A stretch of 64,000 bases of DNA from Axinella damicornis. Its lineage: Eukaryota > Porifera > Demospongiae > Axinellida > Axinellidae. Position numbers and translations under genes: made by a program. Below, one piece after another: positions 1-13,665 of the stretch (positions within the stretch are counted from its first letter, which is position 1; every line of letters begins with the position of its first letter). The stretch covers positions 6,239,399 through 6,303,398 of the forward strand of contig OZ007510.1 in NCBI GenBank assembly GCA_963931865.1, given 5' to 3'. Below the pieces are notes generated by a model. That model saw only the letters and a list, made by a program, of their open reading frames with translations. It was not told where the DNA came from and made no database searches.

Positions 1-492
1 AGTTATGTAGTAGCCTCATTCCCAGACCAATTACTGCATGCATAAGGTTTGATACATAATCATTACCTACACAGAGCAAGGGGATTGGGGTATATATGAC
101 TGACCATACTACTCTGCATACTATACACAAAACATCATGCCAAGGTCACGTGCAGGGTCACAATATAGCAGCATGGTCATGCAGTCACATGTGCAGACAG
201 TTCTGAAATTGTGTCCCCAAGTTGTAGTTTTAAGTACGGTGCCCATTGGAGTGACCACCCCTTGTAGAGTGTTAGTCTCCATACCGCTATCCATTCAAAT
301 TCGTAAGTGGCAAAAGCTGGAGGTGCAGCCAAGGTCTGGGAACATTATGACATCCTTCGTGTATCTTGCTCTATCAAACAAAAACTAACTTTTGTTATGA
401 AACTACACGACAATGAGGAGAAAGGAGTATACCTAAGTATCAGAGTGCGTCCAACATGATTACTCGTGTATGTGGTGCTCCTAGTCACTCAC

Positions 493-2293
493 CAATGTTG
501 AACGGCCTTGTTTTTGAGACAACAATAACAGTACCAATCACAACAGTGGTAATGAAAATGCCTGCACCTGTAAGTGACCTGAGTGATGTGACCAAAAAGA
601 TGTACATGTACCTGAAGTAGCAAACAACATGGCTAGCATAATTGTGTAAATAGATTTTGTGTATGACTGTGTACATAAGCAGATGGCCTTTCATAACATA
701 GGCAACATCGGTTCACAGACACAAAATTTGAAATGCAGTTGTTCGTACCCTAGCACCAATGCCAGATCATCTTGTGCCAGACCGGAGTACACAACAAAGA
801 TGTCAGGAGCACCTGGAAGAACAATGGAGTGATACAACCGGATAACTTCAGCTGGGAATCTTGCATATGGTAAACATGAGTACGAAGTATGATCATTCTA
901 AATCATGTGATGTATACATGCTCTAATGTATCTCAGGCAACTGCTGTGTATTTATACTGTGCGTGTGACACCACAGCAGCTTGTTGTGGCCTCATCAACT
1001 TGTAGCGAATTCCTGGTGGTGTATATCAGTAATATAGCTATATAGCTACGTACCATTTCCGAGTGCTAGCAGAGTGATCCCAGCAATACTAGGTGAGAGT
1101 TTCAGCTTTTCGGCCAAGAAATTCAGTGGGGGGACAAAGTAGTTATCGACCTGCCAATGAAAGGCAACCACACAATGCAGTTAAATTAACTCTTTACCAA
1201 CCATAAGAAACAGCTTAAAGAAGTTAACCCTGTATTAAGGTATAACACTATATGGGAGCTCAAGACGGCTGTTGCAGTGATTGGTTGGTAAAGATTTAAT
1301 GATTGACGTCCCATTTGATCTTGAGCAAGCCAACCGATAGACATATATAGCAGACAACATCATCTCCTGGGATGGTTTATTAATACCCTTAGCTGCACAA
1401 TCTGTGTACATGCATGTCCTGTCACAGATTGTCCACCCCCAAGACCTTTCTTGCCAACTTAAATATTCATGAAATCATCAAACAGTTTTGAAGGGGAGGG
1501 TACTTGGTATATTTGCTTGTTGATGCTGTAATCTCCTGATAGTATACCCAATGGTGAAGAAGTCAAGAGCCTACAACAATTCGTAGTAAAGTCGTATACA
1601 GCTGGCTACCTGCCTTCACCAGCATGTGCAAGTGGACAGTTTCTTAGCTTACTGTGGTTGCAAGCAGAGAGATGAAGTACACAAGCCACAGTACCAACAG
1701 TACATAGCCTAGAGGCTGAAAAGAAAGAGTAGTGATTGCTATATAACAATAGTGATCATGACATGTGCATGTGATAGCAATTTCAGCTGCAGTTTTACGA
1801 CAGATAATTATCACTCGCTAGCTACCTGTGCCACTCTCAGATCACAGACCACCAATGAAAGATAATTCACCAACTTTGTTTTGCCTCTGCACTCAGAGTG
1901 GATATATTCACAGCTGTTGTTGTACTCTGGTTGAGGCTGTCTTGGCTGAGTGCAGCTCTCCTCGTCCTCATCACCAGATTCTTCATCATCACCAGGGTCT
2001 TCCTCATCGTCACCAGGTCCATCATCGTCACCAGGTCCATCATCCTCACCATCTTCTTCATCCTCACCTTGCTCCACATTTACAGTACTGGGGCTACCTG
2101 TTGGTGAATCTGTGTCTACGTATGATGTTGACTGTCTCCTGAGTCGAGCTTCCACGTGCACAACATGAGAAGAATCATGGAGTGAAGAATCAAGGCTGGT
2201 CCTGCCATACGAACTCTGCCCAAGCAGCAGCACAACTACCAGAGAGGCAGCCAGACTACATATCTTACAATCTACCGACACTGGAGCTGCCAT
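493..2293 (-). CDS. SLC8B1: NCLX-like mitochondrial sodium/calcium exchanger, 5' exons
   Basis: Five consecutive exons of a CaCA-superfamily cation/Ca2+ exchanger, partial at the left edge. Exons (minus): 1826-2293, 1653-1715, 1054-1150, 749-812, 493-578; all have GT-AG borders and compatible phases. The ATG at 2293 starts a signal-like hydrophobic N-terminus (about residues 10-30). A strongly acidic Asp/Glu/Gly/Pro segment follows, then a Cys-bearing stretch with CEYIHSEC, resembling the lumenal N-terminus of NCLX. Exon 2 is a transmembrane helix. Exons 3-4 join to read LALGNGAPDIF, the alpha-1 repeat motif that binds Na+/Ca2+ in this superfamily. Exon 5 continues with GSLTGAGIFITTVV, matching the NCLX order. 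The family exports Ca2+ from mitochondria in exchange for Na+ (family knowledge). The alpha-2 repeat and C-terminus lie outside the window. An NCKX-type relative is less likely because LGNGAPDIF is NCLX-like. The downstream end of the next minus-strand gene is only 261 bp upstream of this ATG. Confidence 0.82.
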
Positions 2294-2554
2294 TCCTACA
2301 GTTCATGCACAGTACACTCTCGTCATAATAGTTTAGCTGCTAGCTATATAATACTACATTAGCAACACATCAATCCATACACAGGGAGCATTCAGTACAT
2401 TTGTATTACAGACACCAACCATTAGGATGGCATGTGTAGTTACCGTGCTAGAAATGCACTCACTGATGGACTAATGATGTACTGACAGCTTGCATACTTT
2501 CTTAACACTAATAGGAACAATCATGCATTAAGACCGAGAGCAATGCAACAATGA

Positions 2555-5500
2555 TTATAGCTGCAGACACCAGGAGCGCATGAGCTGCCAAAGGCGGCGA
2601 ATGCACTCCTGCAGACACACAGTAGGTCATGTTTCAGATAAAAATGATGTACTATTGGCAGATTACAACGTACAGAAACACAAACCCAAACTAGAATACA
2701 ATAATAAAATCTGATGAGAATAGTTTCACCACAGGTGCTCAAAATAGGGCCTATTTTGAGTTTCACAAACTTGTACCTTTTGCAGGAAATACTACCGTCG
2801 AGCTAACAAGGAAAAGAAATTTATGTGATGTCAAGATACGTATTGAGGAATGAGAGAATGTCATCACTAGCTGTATAACAGCACAAATACATACCTCAGT
2901 GCATGATGCAAAAATAAGAATTCATTCAAATGCACTAGCCCCTCTCTACCAGTTGACATGAGAGGAATATAGTTGACATCTTTACGATTAGTCTACGTCT
3001 TTAAAACAATGTATGTTTGTGGAACCGCTTCCGTCACAGTGCCGGATTTACGTGATACCAAACAGTGCTTGCTTACCAAACAACGTTTGCAGTATGCTGG
3101 CAGTCCTTGGCCTTACTTCTTCCTGTTCCTGGTCCTGGTCCTGAACCCGATACCGGACTACCAATTCCTTTGGGGGGCGCTTTGGCTTAGGGGGAGGAGC
3201 ACCTGGTCATCAGAGAAAACAAAGAGAATGCAGTTTAAACTGGGCTTCCGCGATAATGTAATATCTCGATAACCATATCACTCAAGAAAATTATTTATTT
3301 GGGTACAAATCCCACTTCGGCATGTTGATACACCCTACAACCCATACTCTGCTGCATCATGGGGACCACACAATCATGCTTCCACCTACTCCTCGTCTTC
3401 TGGTATCCCAGTCCGGGTTTGTCAACTACACAACCACATAGCTACTTCCCTGGAATTCAATCTAGAATTCAGGAATTCCGTGTTTGACCTTAGGCACTCA
3501 ATTTGTGCACATACCGTACTCTCGCGAAAGTCCGCCCACTCCGCAAAGAGCGCCCACCCCCCACTTTTGGCTCAATTTTCTATATAGGGTCAAAGTTTAC
3601 TTGAATGAGCGCCCACCCTCGCGCTATAGCCTCGTGCCTCGTGTAACAGGCGATGGAGCGCATTAGTGAGATGTTCCAGCGTAACCTCCTTGCAGCAAGT
3701 CTCTATTAGTCTGTGTATCCGTATCTATGGTGTCCATGTGTGTTGTCTGGCTTGCCTGTGCTGACGACGGCCCCGCAGCCTCCACGCTGGACCTCAGCCA
3801 GCGCTTGGCGGCAGCGAAGACGACGTGGTGAGCGGTGATGTTGCTAGTGACTCCAGCGATGTAGATGTGCTGGGAGGGCTTTGCCTCACGCGTGCTTGCT
3901 GCTCGATCGCTGCTATTGCGCTACTTGTGTACGTAAACAAAGGTGGGCGCTCTTTCAAGGTTGAATGCGGAAACACTCGAAAGAGTGCCCACCCCCCTGT
4001 TTGGTGAGAAGTAAGATGCAGCGCCCATGGGCGGACTTTCGCGAGAGTACGGTACTACTAAAGTACCTGTGCCAGCAAGTTCCAATGAAGGGCGTTGGGT
4101 AACTCTCTTAATGGAGTTTCTGAAGGTCTGAGTGCGTGGGCTGCGACTGGGGACTATAGAGGAAAGTGAAGACACAGTATCGTAACAAGCACTTTTTACG
4201 GCACATACGTAACCAAACACCATGGATTTGCTCTGGTCAAACACATCACACTGGTCACTCCCTACCTTGTTTCCCTACGTCACAGTTTGCCATTCTGATA
4301 TCCCTACATCTCGATACATTTTACATCCTTCCAGCAGCATAGCTACTTGACAAACTGAAAACGGGATTTAGCTAGCTAGTGATAGCCTGTTCAATTCCAG
4401 AAACAAGGGGAAATGCCCGTTACCCATCCTCAGTCCCACCCCATTCACAAACTGCAGAATTTAGTAAGAAAGTTGCCAAATTGATTTTCATCTGCAGTAG
4501 ACTATATGTTAAGCAAGCATATAGCTAGGGGGTGGATTCACTCGAAGCAGTAAGTCTTTTCAATCATGCCACCTACCTGACGGTGATTCATTGCTGACTG
4601 CAGTGGTTGCTCCAGCTTTGTTCCTGAAGAATTGTGATATATTACCTAAGTCCACTCCTGCAAAGTATGACGAAATCGTAGTTTCATAATGATATGTACT
4701 TTGTACTTGCAGTCGGAAACACAGGTGGGCATTAACTAGAATATGTAGTTGAGTATTACATGCTAATGCTGTATCACCTCAAACCACTTTTCTATGGTAC
4801 TAGCATCCAGGTTTGATCATTATAAGACAGTTCAACACCATAGGCGGCTGCAGGATATTAAAGCACACTGCCGAAGGCAGTTTTTTCACCTTCGTTTATC
4901 AGTTATCTGGATGGGCTCTCGTAGCACCTTCATGCTTTGCACTGCACTTCCACTGCTCTCTGGTTTCCGTGACCGTCGACCGTCTCACAGGAGCACTCTC
5001 GACCACTCGTAGTCATGGAGTTTAACACAGAACTCTGTCGTTTTACCATACTTAAATTTGTCAAACCACGTGCTACATGAACCTTGACCCTGACAAATAA
5101 AATAGCATCTTGGTAAGTGTGGATTAATTATTGCTACTGGACCACTCATTGCCCGAGCAGCCCACCCAGGTGGCTGAGCCAGCTTGAGCGACAAAGTAAG
5201 TGGTACCATTCTATTTAGTGGCAGCTCATCCGGGCATGCCCGGGCATGCACTCACCTATGTTCAACACTACGGAGAGTGCTGTACAACTATATCACATAC
5301 ATACCCAAGGGCACAGGATTAACCATACTATGACCTCTCCATACCTGGCCCTTCAACTCCATTTGGAGCACCTGCAAGTAACCTCTCCATTTGAATCTTT
5401 AGTGAATCCCTGAACAGTAGAGTGGCATGTGTATGATGTTCAAAGATGAAATGAGAAGAATAGTACGTAACTTGCATGTCTAGTCATTGTAGCCTTGTTG

Positions 5501-7930
5501 CCAGGCCGCGTGGGCACAGCCTGGGAATGAGGCTATATATGATTGCAATAATATTGTTATGACGAATGCAGTATATTAGACCGAAGAATGGGGTTTTGAT
5601 AGGGTACCCCCTTTTTCAAAGGAGAGTTGGGCTGAGTAGGAGAGACAACCATGCACTGATCTAAGTTATGGCTCCCACCTTTCCTTCATCACCTCCAACA
5701 GAGCGGTCTTCATCTCCTCCAGTTTCCTCTCTGCCTCTGCTAGTTGATGTTGGGTGCCAGGGTTCTCAATACTGCTAACCTATCAGGGAGGCACGCATAA
5801 GTAGTCACCAGCCATTCTCAACAGAATGACAGACATGGGAGAAGGAAGACGCTTTATTTTTCTTCTTAATATCAAACGAGGGGCAACTACACTCCTGGTA
5901 GCCGTTACAACTGGTTGCATAACCAAGTATTGCAGCTCGTTCCAATTAACGCACATCACATGACGACCATGCTCAGTCGATCGAATCGACAATGGCAGCC
6001 AAAGGGAAGACAAAACATACATGTAGTCACAGTGCTCACAACTGTGCCAGCACAGTGAGTTTCGACGTGTAAGCGTCAGTGTAGGACAACGATCACGACT
6101 GTGTGGTCAGAATCTTTGTGAGCCCTTCGTAAGAGCTGTACTGGCAATGAAAGTCAAAGAGAACGCTCGAGCATGGTGGCTGATGGTACGACAAAAGCGC
6201 CTGTATCTCCACCACTAACAGCACCAAAATTGTATGGTTGGGTCACTGCATGATAGCGATCACCACAGGGCATTGACCAGTCGAGCTAATGACCATCATA
6301 CGTATAGCTATGAAAACAGAACAGTCAACGAACAGGCACACAGACAGCCTACACAGTTTGATTGAGTCACAGAGACTGCTTACCGGTGATCCTCTAGGGC
6401 TTCCTGTACGCGTTTCAACTTCACTTCCATTCATTTTCCTAAATGAAATATAAGGGGGAACATCGGTTGAGTTAGAGCATTATTAAGGTATCTTATTCAA
6501 GACGCAGGACTCTTTATGTTGCTGGCAGAGAAGTGATCCTCTCTCCACTTCAATCTGCAGAACCCCTGTTCCCCAGGCAGCGAAGGAGGAGGAATTGCCA
6601 CTCTTCCTTCATGGCCTGGGAACAGGCTAAATCTGCAGCTACCATTTCAATTGTCCTGTGACAGTGTCAGTTTCATACTCACTTCTCCAGGTTCCTGTTG
6701 ATCTTCCTGATGGCAATGAGGTCAGCTAAAGCCTTCTCCTTCTCCACCTGGAGTTGTGTCACCCGTTGCTGGTGGATAGAAATATCTCCCTCGAGCTGCT
6801 TGATCCTGTGTACACACATTAGTACAGACACACGATGGAACCACCGTAAGAATGCATAATTATCTCCGTGAAGCAAACAATTACGACTGTAGTGATGGAG
6901 TGAGAATCAGAGGTAGTGCTTGTTCAAACCAACCCAAACATAAAAATAGGCCACAGTGCAGCCACATTGCAGCTACGAACATGCATGGTGGCAATATGGA
7001 GGCTGTGGCAGGCACAGATGGGAGCTTGAGTGCCAGGGTGATTCATCGGTATTACACCTCAGGTTCTCCCAAAGGGTGATGTGATATGAAGCAGATTATC
7101 ACACCAAGCCTTCTGTGAGGCTCCTCAACACACTCACATACATGTATCATGAGGACTCTAACAACATTTACCTGTTTTGAGTGTCGGTTACGTTCTCCTG
7201 AAGTTCAAAGATTTGTCTCTTTGACGATTGTTCCAAGTTTACACATTTCTCTTTCACAGCTGCAAGTTCTCTCTCCAGTGCAGCTGTCTCTCTGCCGCGA
7301 GCCTCTCTCTCGGCTCCCGCCTGAGCTTCATACTCCCTCCGCAGGTTCTCCATCTCCATTTGCCACTTGAGCCTCTCCTCACCCAGGTCTGTGGAGGCAG
7401 ATCCTTCCCGTACGGCATCAGAGTCGATTGTACTCCGAGCCTCTTTAAGACCCCCCAACTCAATCTTAAGATTGTCTCTTTCTTTTTCAATATTCTGAAG
7501 GGTGCAACGAAGATCTTGCAAGTCTTTTGATTCCTCAGAAATTTCTGTTTTATTCAGAGGCAATTCTGTACTGTGCTGTTTGGCATTGCTGTCCAGTGAA
7601 GCACTGAGCTGTGATTCCAGTTTAGCAGCTGAAGAGTGGGACAGGCTTCGCTTTCGCATGGAGAGGGGTGTAGCCGGCTCACTTTCTCCCTTCTTTCTGA
7701 GGGCAATTTCAAGTTCTCTTGCAACGTCTTGAATCTCGTGAAGTCTTTGCTGCAGAAAAGAGGAACCACAAACTGAAGTCTGTATCACACAACAAACTAT
7801 GAAACTCTTTCCCAGCATGCAGTACACATTTTCATGCATTCAACACATACCAACTTCGCCAGTGCTCCTATCCCACAGTGTTTGCTCCTCAGGGGCCAAA
7901 CTTGGTGGGGCTAGCACACACGGAGCCCCG

Positions 7931-7968
<38 letters not shown>

Positions 7969-10900
7969 CAGCAATACCATTAATTCTTGACCACCCAGAA
8001 TTGAAACTGAGCAATTGGAGGTCAAAGGTGGAGGTCGGACAAATTTCACACAGGACCTCCCTAAGCTTGGACTGGGTCTGAATGGTGGTACATGTATATC
8101 ACACACCATCAGCGTGCATGTTTTCTTGAGTACCAGAGTGCCAAGCGGTCGTTTGAAGTGCTTGGTAGGGTCTATAAATTCAAAATGTTGCAGTTGGCCC
8201 CTGCAAGTACGTGCTGGGCCAGGAGCAAGCAGTGTTTGTTGCATCTACCAAAGAGACTGCTTCAGATTCTGAGTTCTGGAAGATCCTGTATCATGACATG
8301 GATGGCTGCTTCGCACCCTACAGATCGCTGAATTTTGTACTCGCAATAAGTCTTAAGGTTATGGGATACCGTGTGTTCATTAAATATACATAACGTACAA
8401 GTTACCTTTGTCCCTCCGTGCAGGAACTAGCTAGAGACACGCAATAAAAACGACGTATAACAGCAATATGAGTACCTTCTACCTGGCATGATCGTAGCGC
8501 CTGAGTACAACATGCCAACGTAGGCGGTGGCATCAAAGTTCAAGGTTGAGTTGGCGATTTTTGGCGTCAGATTTTGCAATCAGAAAGGGCTAACAGGCCA
8601 GCTTGGCAGCATCCATGGGAAGTTTTCAACTGACTGGAGGGCGGCTCGGAGCGAGTTCGCTTCACTGCCGTTGGAAAAACGAGGGATGGTCGTTCATACC
8701 ACACAGCCATTCGCTTTTCGCCTGATCAGGTAAGTAAAACGCCCAGTATCTCACGAACAGGATGTTTATCTCGGTAAAACGTTTCGAGCCGCCCTGCCCC
8801 TTTCTTCGTAGAATTGAAGTCCAGTCTAATATACGGTTAGATGTTACTTCAGCGATAAAAAATTGACGCCAAAGTCCCGTAACCTTAAGGTATCACAGTA
8901 TTGGAATGGGATACAGTTTGACAATAAATGTCTGCTATGCTGGCCCTCCCTCTACCTGGGTATCAGCCAGCTCCTCCTCGGCAGTGGCAGAAGAAGTATT
9001 TACTTCCTCCAACTCATGCTTCGTCCCTACCAGCTCCTCCTCCAGCAACTGGGAAACAAGATGAGTGATCAAAGTTATAGTGCTATTGTGGTCCTGCAGC
9101 ATAAAAATAACTTCAAATGATGTCATTAAAATGGGTCAGTCACATTTTTGCCATAGTTTTTCACAGGAGTGCATAATGAGGCTTTCATGCATGATTTAGG
9201 GTCAAAATTCAACCTACAGGAAATCGGAAATCGTTGGCATGCTCCATTCATGCTGATCACAATGTAGGCCAAATGTTGGAGCTAAATACTGTGCTAGGTA
9301 TCTTGGGCTAGGAATGAGATATGAAGCTGGGATTTCCACCATTGTGATCAGCATGAATGGAGCTTTCAAATGATGTTCATTTTGATGTGGGTTAAAATTT
9401 GACCCAAAATCATGAAAAACCATGGATTATAGCCTTTGGTTGGGTGCGATTTTTGGCAAAAATGTGACCGATATTAAATGTCACTTTTAGGACATCAGTT
9501 GAAAGTTCTTTTCATGCTGATCACAATGGTGCAAATCCCAGCCTTGTATCTCATTCCTAGCCCAAGATACCACCTAGCATAGTATAAAGTTGTGCTATAG
9601 CTATATGCCTATACCATAGCCTTGTTCCCAGGCCTTCTACACCACTACATGATACTGTAAGTGCATGATCTCAAACTGGAGGTGTGGAAGGCCTGGGAAT
9701 GAGGCTATGCATGCCCCCAGGACGCCCTCCACAACAAGTTGCAGTGTACATGCAAACAGAAGTTTGAGGACAAGACTTTATCGTTGCTGGCTTTTCTGTG
9801 AATCCTTGGTATGCTGATGGAGTCAGTAGCCTCATTCCCAGGCCATCCCCACCGCCAGCATTTGATTGCTTGCAGTATGCAAATCGAGACGGAAAAGGCT
9901 TGGTCATGTGTGACCAGTTTTGACATGTGAACATACCTGAACTTTAGTGTATATATGGTTTACCACCTTACTTGTACTCTGTCCAGCTGTTCTTCTAGCT
10001 GAGCTTGGACACTGTCGTTGATGGTCTCAAGCTTCTCCTTAGCCAGGGACAGCTGCTCCACCTGGAATAGATACATACACACAATGCACATTAGGACCAA
10101 CAAGATCTTGATGAAAGGGCTGCAGATATGTATTTATGGCTATGCATGGCGTGCGCATGTGTAAGGGCATGGAATTGAAAAGTATCCCGATAAGGGCACC
10201 TTTGAAAATTTTATACACAGTACAATACCCTATCAGATACACAGACACCAAGATAGACGAGAAGACACATGGACAAGTTAGACTGATGGATCAGACAGAT
10301 ATACAGATGGATCAACCAACAGATAGTGGATACAGGTAGACAAATAGACAAATACGTCGACTGACCGACACACACACAGTTCACATGCAGGCCATACAAA
10401 CCTGTGCTTTTAGAACCTCCATGTCCTCAAGTGACCTCTGGTCCTGTGAGGCGTGGACTCTCACACTCTCTGCTAGCTGGTCCTGCAGTCGGCTATTGGC
10501 AGCTGCAGTTGCCTTAAGGTCTGACTCCAGGCTACTCACTTGGGTACGCAGAGCATCAACCTGGGATGGAAACAGATGAGTACTAGAATAAGAGGGAGTA
10601 TAAGATGCTTTCTAAACATGAACATCGGCGTTTGATGCTTGCAGTACGTAGTAAAGTGTGGGAAAGCTTGGTAAAACGTTTGTCAGGTGGAATGACATAC
10701 AATACTGTATCCGGATGTAGGGTGGACATATGTACACAGTGTAGAACAACTGTTTAGGCACCTGAATGCACCAAGTGTCTCTTTTGTCTTATTGATGATT
10801 ACCTCTACTTCCAACAGCTGTACCACACTGTCTCGATCCTCCTTCTTGGCTCCGTGTGTACTTGCAGTTACAGTTGAGGAGCTGTAGTTGATAAAGGGTA

Positions 10901-13602
10901 ACAACCGATGAAATACCAAATATGGATAAGGCTTCACAATACTGAATTAAATGTACAGTCAAGTGACAAATATCCTGAGGCATCACTTTGCAAATACCAA
11001 CGGGTTGTTTCGGTAGCCTCTTTCCCAGGCCATCGCCCAGCTTTTCGTCGCTTGCAGTACGGTAAAGTGGGGAGGGCCTGGTACATTTCCTCACGTGAGT
11101 GACGTCAAGGGTAGAAAGGGGTAGAAAGACCGGAAGGAGGCGTGGGCGTACGTGGGTCTCAGAACAGCAAGAAGAGCGAAGGTACGAGGTAAAATACCAC
11201 ACGTATCTAGCTAGCGGGGGGCAACTGTCATACTCACCGAGCGTTGAACATGTAGATGGTTGAATAACACGCAAAATGTAGCGTCTTCGTTCTGAAAATA
11301 TTCGATTACGTCATGCTCACGTGAGGAAATGCACCAGGCCCTCCCCGCTTTACCGTACTGCAAGCGACGAAAAGCTGGGCGTGGGACTGGGAACGAGGCT
11401 ATTGTTTCGGGTAAGTAACTCTTGGGCAGATAATGCACTCGCCCTCGGCTTGTGCATTATCCCTCCCTCGACCGTTACTATAAATGACAGTAGGAATATG
11501 CCCGGCCGCTTCTCTATCAGCCAAGGCATCACACAACCCAATCTCCATATTAGTTGCTCAGAGCATACATGCACGTCTATGGCCCCTACATGTACATTTA
11601 CACAGCAAGTGGTAAGAAAAATTACACACCTACGTATTAGGGAAAAAAGTGTTCCACATACGGTGCATGTCTTATAAACCCGTCTGTGGAAACGTTTCTG
11701 TGACTGTATTAAGCGCCCAGGGTTTGGGGACATTGGAATGCAGCTGAACAGGGGGTGGGCGCTAGATACGTACTGAGACTACTTAGGCATGTAGTAACCG
11801 CCCACCCATTCAGCACTGTATAAACAATAAGACTCTTCCCAATTTTTGGGAGAAGCCTTCCATTTGTAGCTACATGTATAACCTGTGCCACATAAGCATG
11901 TCGGAAAAACGTTCCGAAGGTCGGCGTTATTATGTTATAGACCTACGTGTCAATGCTGTGTGGCTCTGCACTGCCGGTACCAACGGTGAGGTGTCTCTCC
12001 GGTGTTGCGGTACGTAGATGGCCACTGGTACCCTCCTGCAGCAAATCCTGGCTTCCCAGTGATGCATCAGAGATGTTGGACCCCGAGCTGCCGCTCCGTG
12101 ATCTGCTGGATGGCTCCTACAAGGGAGGAGGGAGGATTGGGAATGGACAGAAACCAGATATTGGCCACACTTGCATCAAATAGCATTTGCATGCGAACTG
12201 CACATTCGCAATGCCCATGTTGGACCCTTTACCATTTTATGCCTCAAAATCGTGTCGTGTTAGAACTTTGCAGAATTGTAGCTAGCCAGAACTGCCAACA
12301 AAATTGCTGCAAGGGGGTACGGGGGTACGTACTACAACAAAAGCAATGTTGTTCTGTGAGTAAAGTAGATCAAGACCTGCTTTGGTTGATAAGCTATGCT
12401 AGTCAAGAGCTTTAGAAAAAGACGACGACAAAACCTTGTTTCTCAATGCCTGCATACTCTCAGGTACATTAATTGCCGAGTATTTCTGTGAACTGCTAGG
12501 CTGTATCATTTTCACTGCACGCTTGGTTTGGGGGGTTCATTATCGTCCTCCTAGTATATTTGACCATCCCTAAATAGGGAACGCTACTACGTTCCATAAC
12601 CTTGACAAAAAAGGGGTTTGTTTTCTAGGGTCATACATGTACCTAGCACACTAAGGTATGAACCTTGAACTCTGAGGAGATGATCCCTAGGGTACGGCTG
12701 ATGGCAGCAAACCAGTCCTTCTGCACCTGCTCATTCTCAGCCGACAAGTTGAACAAACGATCTGTGACCTGGAAAACAGCAATGGATACTGTTATACGTC
12801 AGATACCCTACCAGAAAAACAATCGGTAGCCACTGAAACGTGGACACCTTGACATTTCAGACTTAACATTTGATAGGAAAAGGGGCCTTAGGGTGAAGTG
12901 GGCATTTATTAGAATATAATTGGTCAAAATACACTCTAAGCCCACTAAAGAAATTGCATATCTGGATGGCTACACCATGCCATAAGCTACAAATCGTGAG
13001 TATAGGGACGTAGGTGAAGTGTCTCAGCCCTCTTCAGGAGCGCAAAAGTAGTCAGAACTAACTGGTCTATACCATGAAACCATCAGAGCCTGGCTTGGTT
13101 GCCTGCTTGCTGTAGCACGTGGATTTTCTTGTAAGACTTGATACGGGTTTCTCATGTGATTTGGAACATCAAATGACTTGCACTACAAGATCTATTAACT
13201 GCACTTACCTACAAACCTTTCCTACTGACTTGATCCTGTACATCATTTTAAGGTAAAATGATAGCTTTGTTTTCCTTGGCGACTTACTTGGATATCAAAG
13301 CCATATCCTTTCTTGCCTGAGGCAGCGATGAGGCTGGTACACTCGAAGAGATCAATTACACCTAGGGGAGTGTCCGCCTAAACAAAGAACAATTGTGAAT
13401 GAGCTATTGTCATTAAGCCCTCCAGGGAATAGCATTCTATGCCGAGGGATTATGGAATGTTGCCGAGTGTGAACAGCATATTGCTTCTAGCTGGCTTACA
13501 TACCGTATAGCGGGAAAATTTGACGATTTCAGTCTAAACTCTGGACAGTGAACCTAGAACTCTTATCTGTATTATGCAACGCTTGTTCTTTTAGCTTTCT
13601 CC

Positions 13603-13665
<63 letters not shown>

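Noticed and set aside
1828..2168. Plus-strand and alternate-frame ORFs over the acidic exon (Ser/Pro/His-rich)
   Set aside because: Shadows of the GAY-type repeat in the NCLX-like first exon; the minus-strand frame has a start, signal segment, splice donor and family match.
7799..8244. Open frames rich in Pro or Gly around 7.9 kb on both strands
   Set aside because: They are created by the 35-nt poly-C tract and have no splice or family support.
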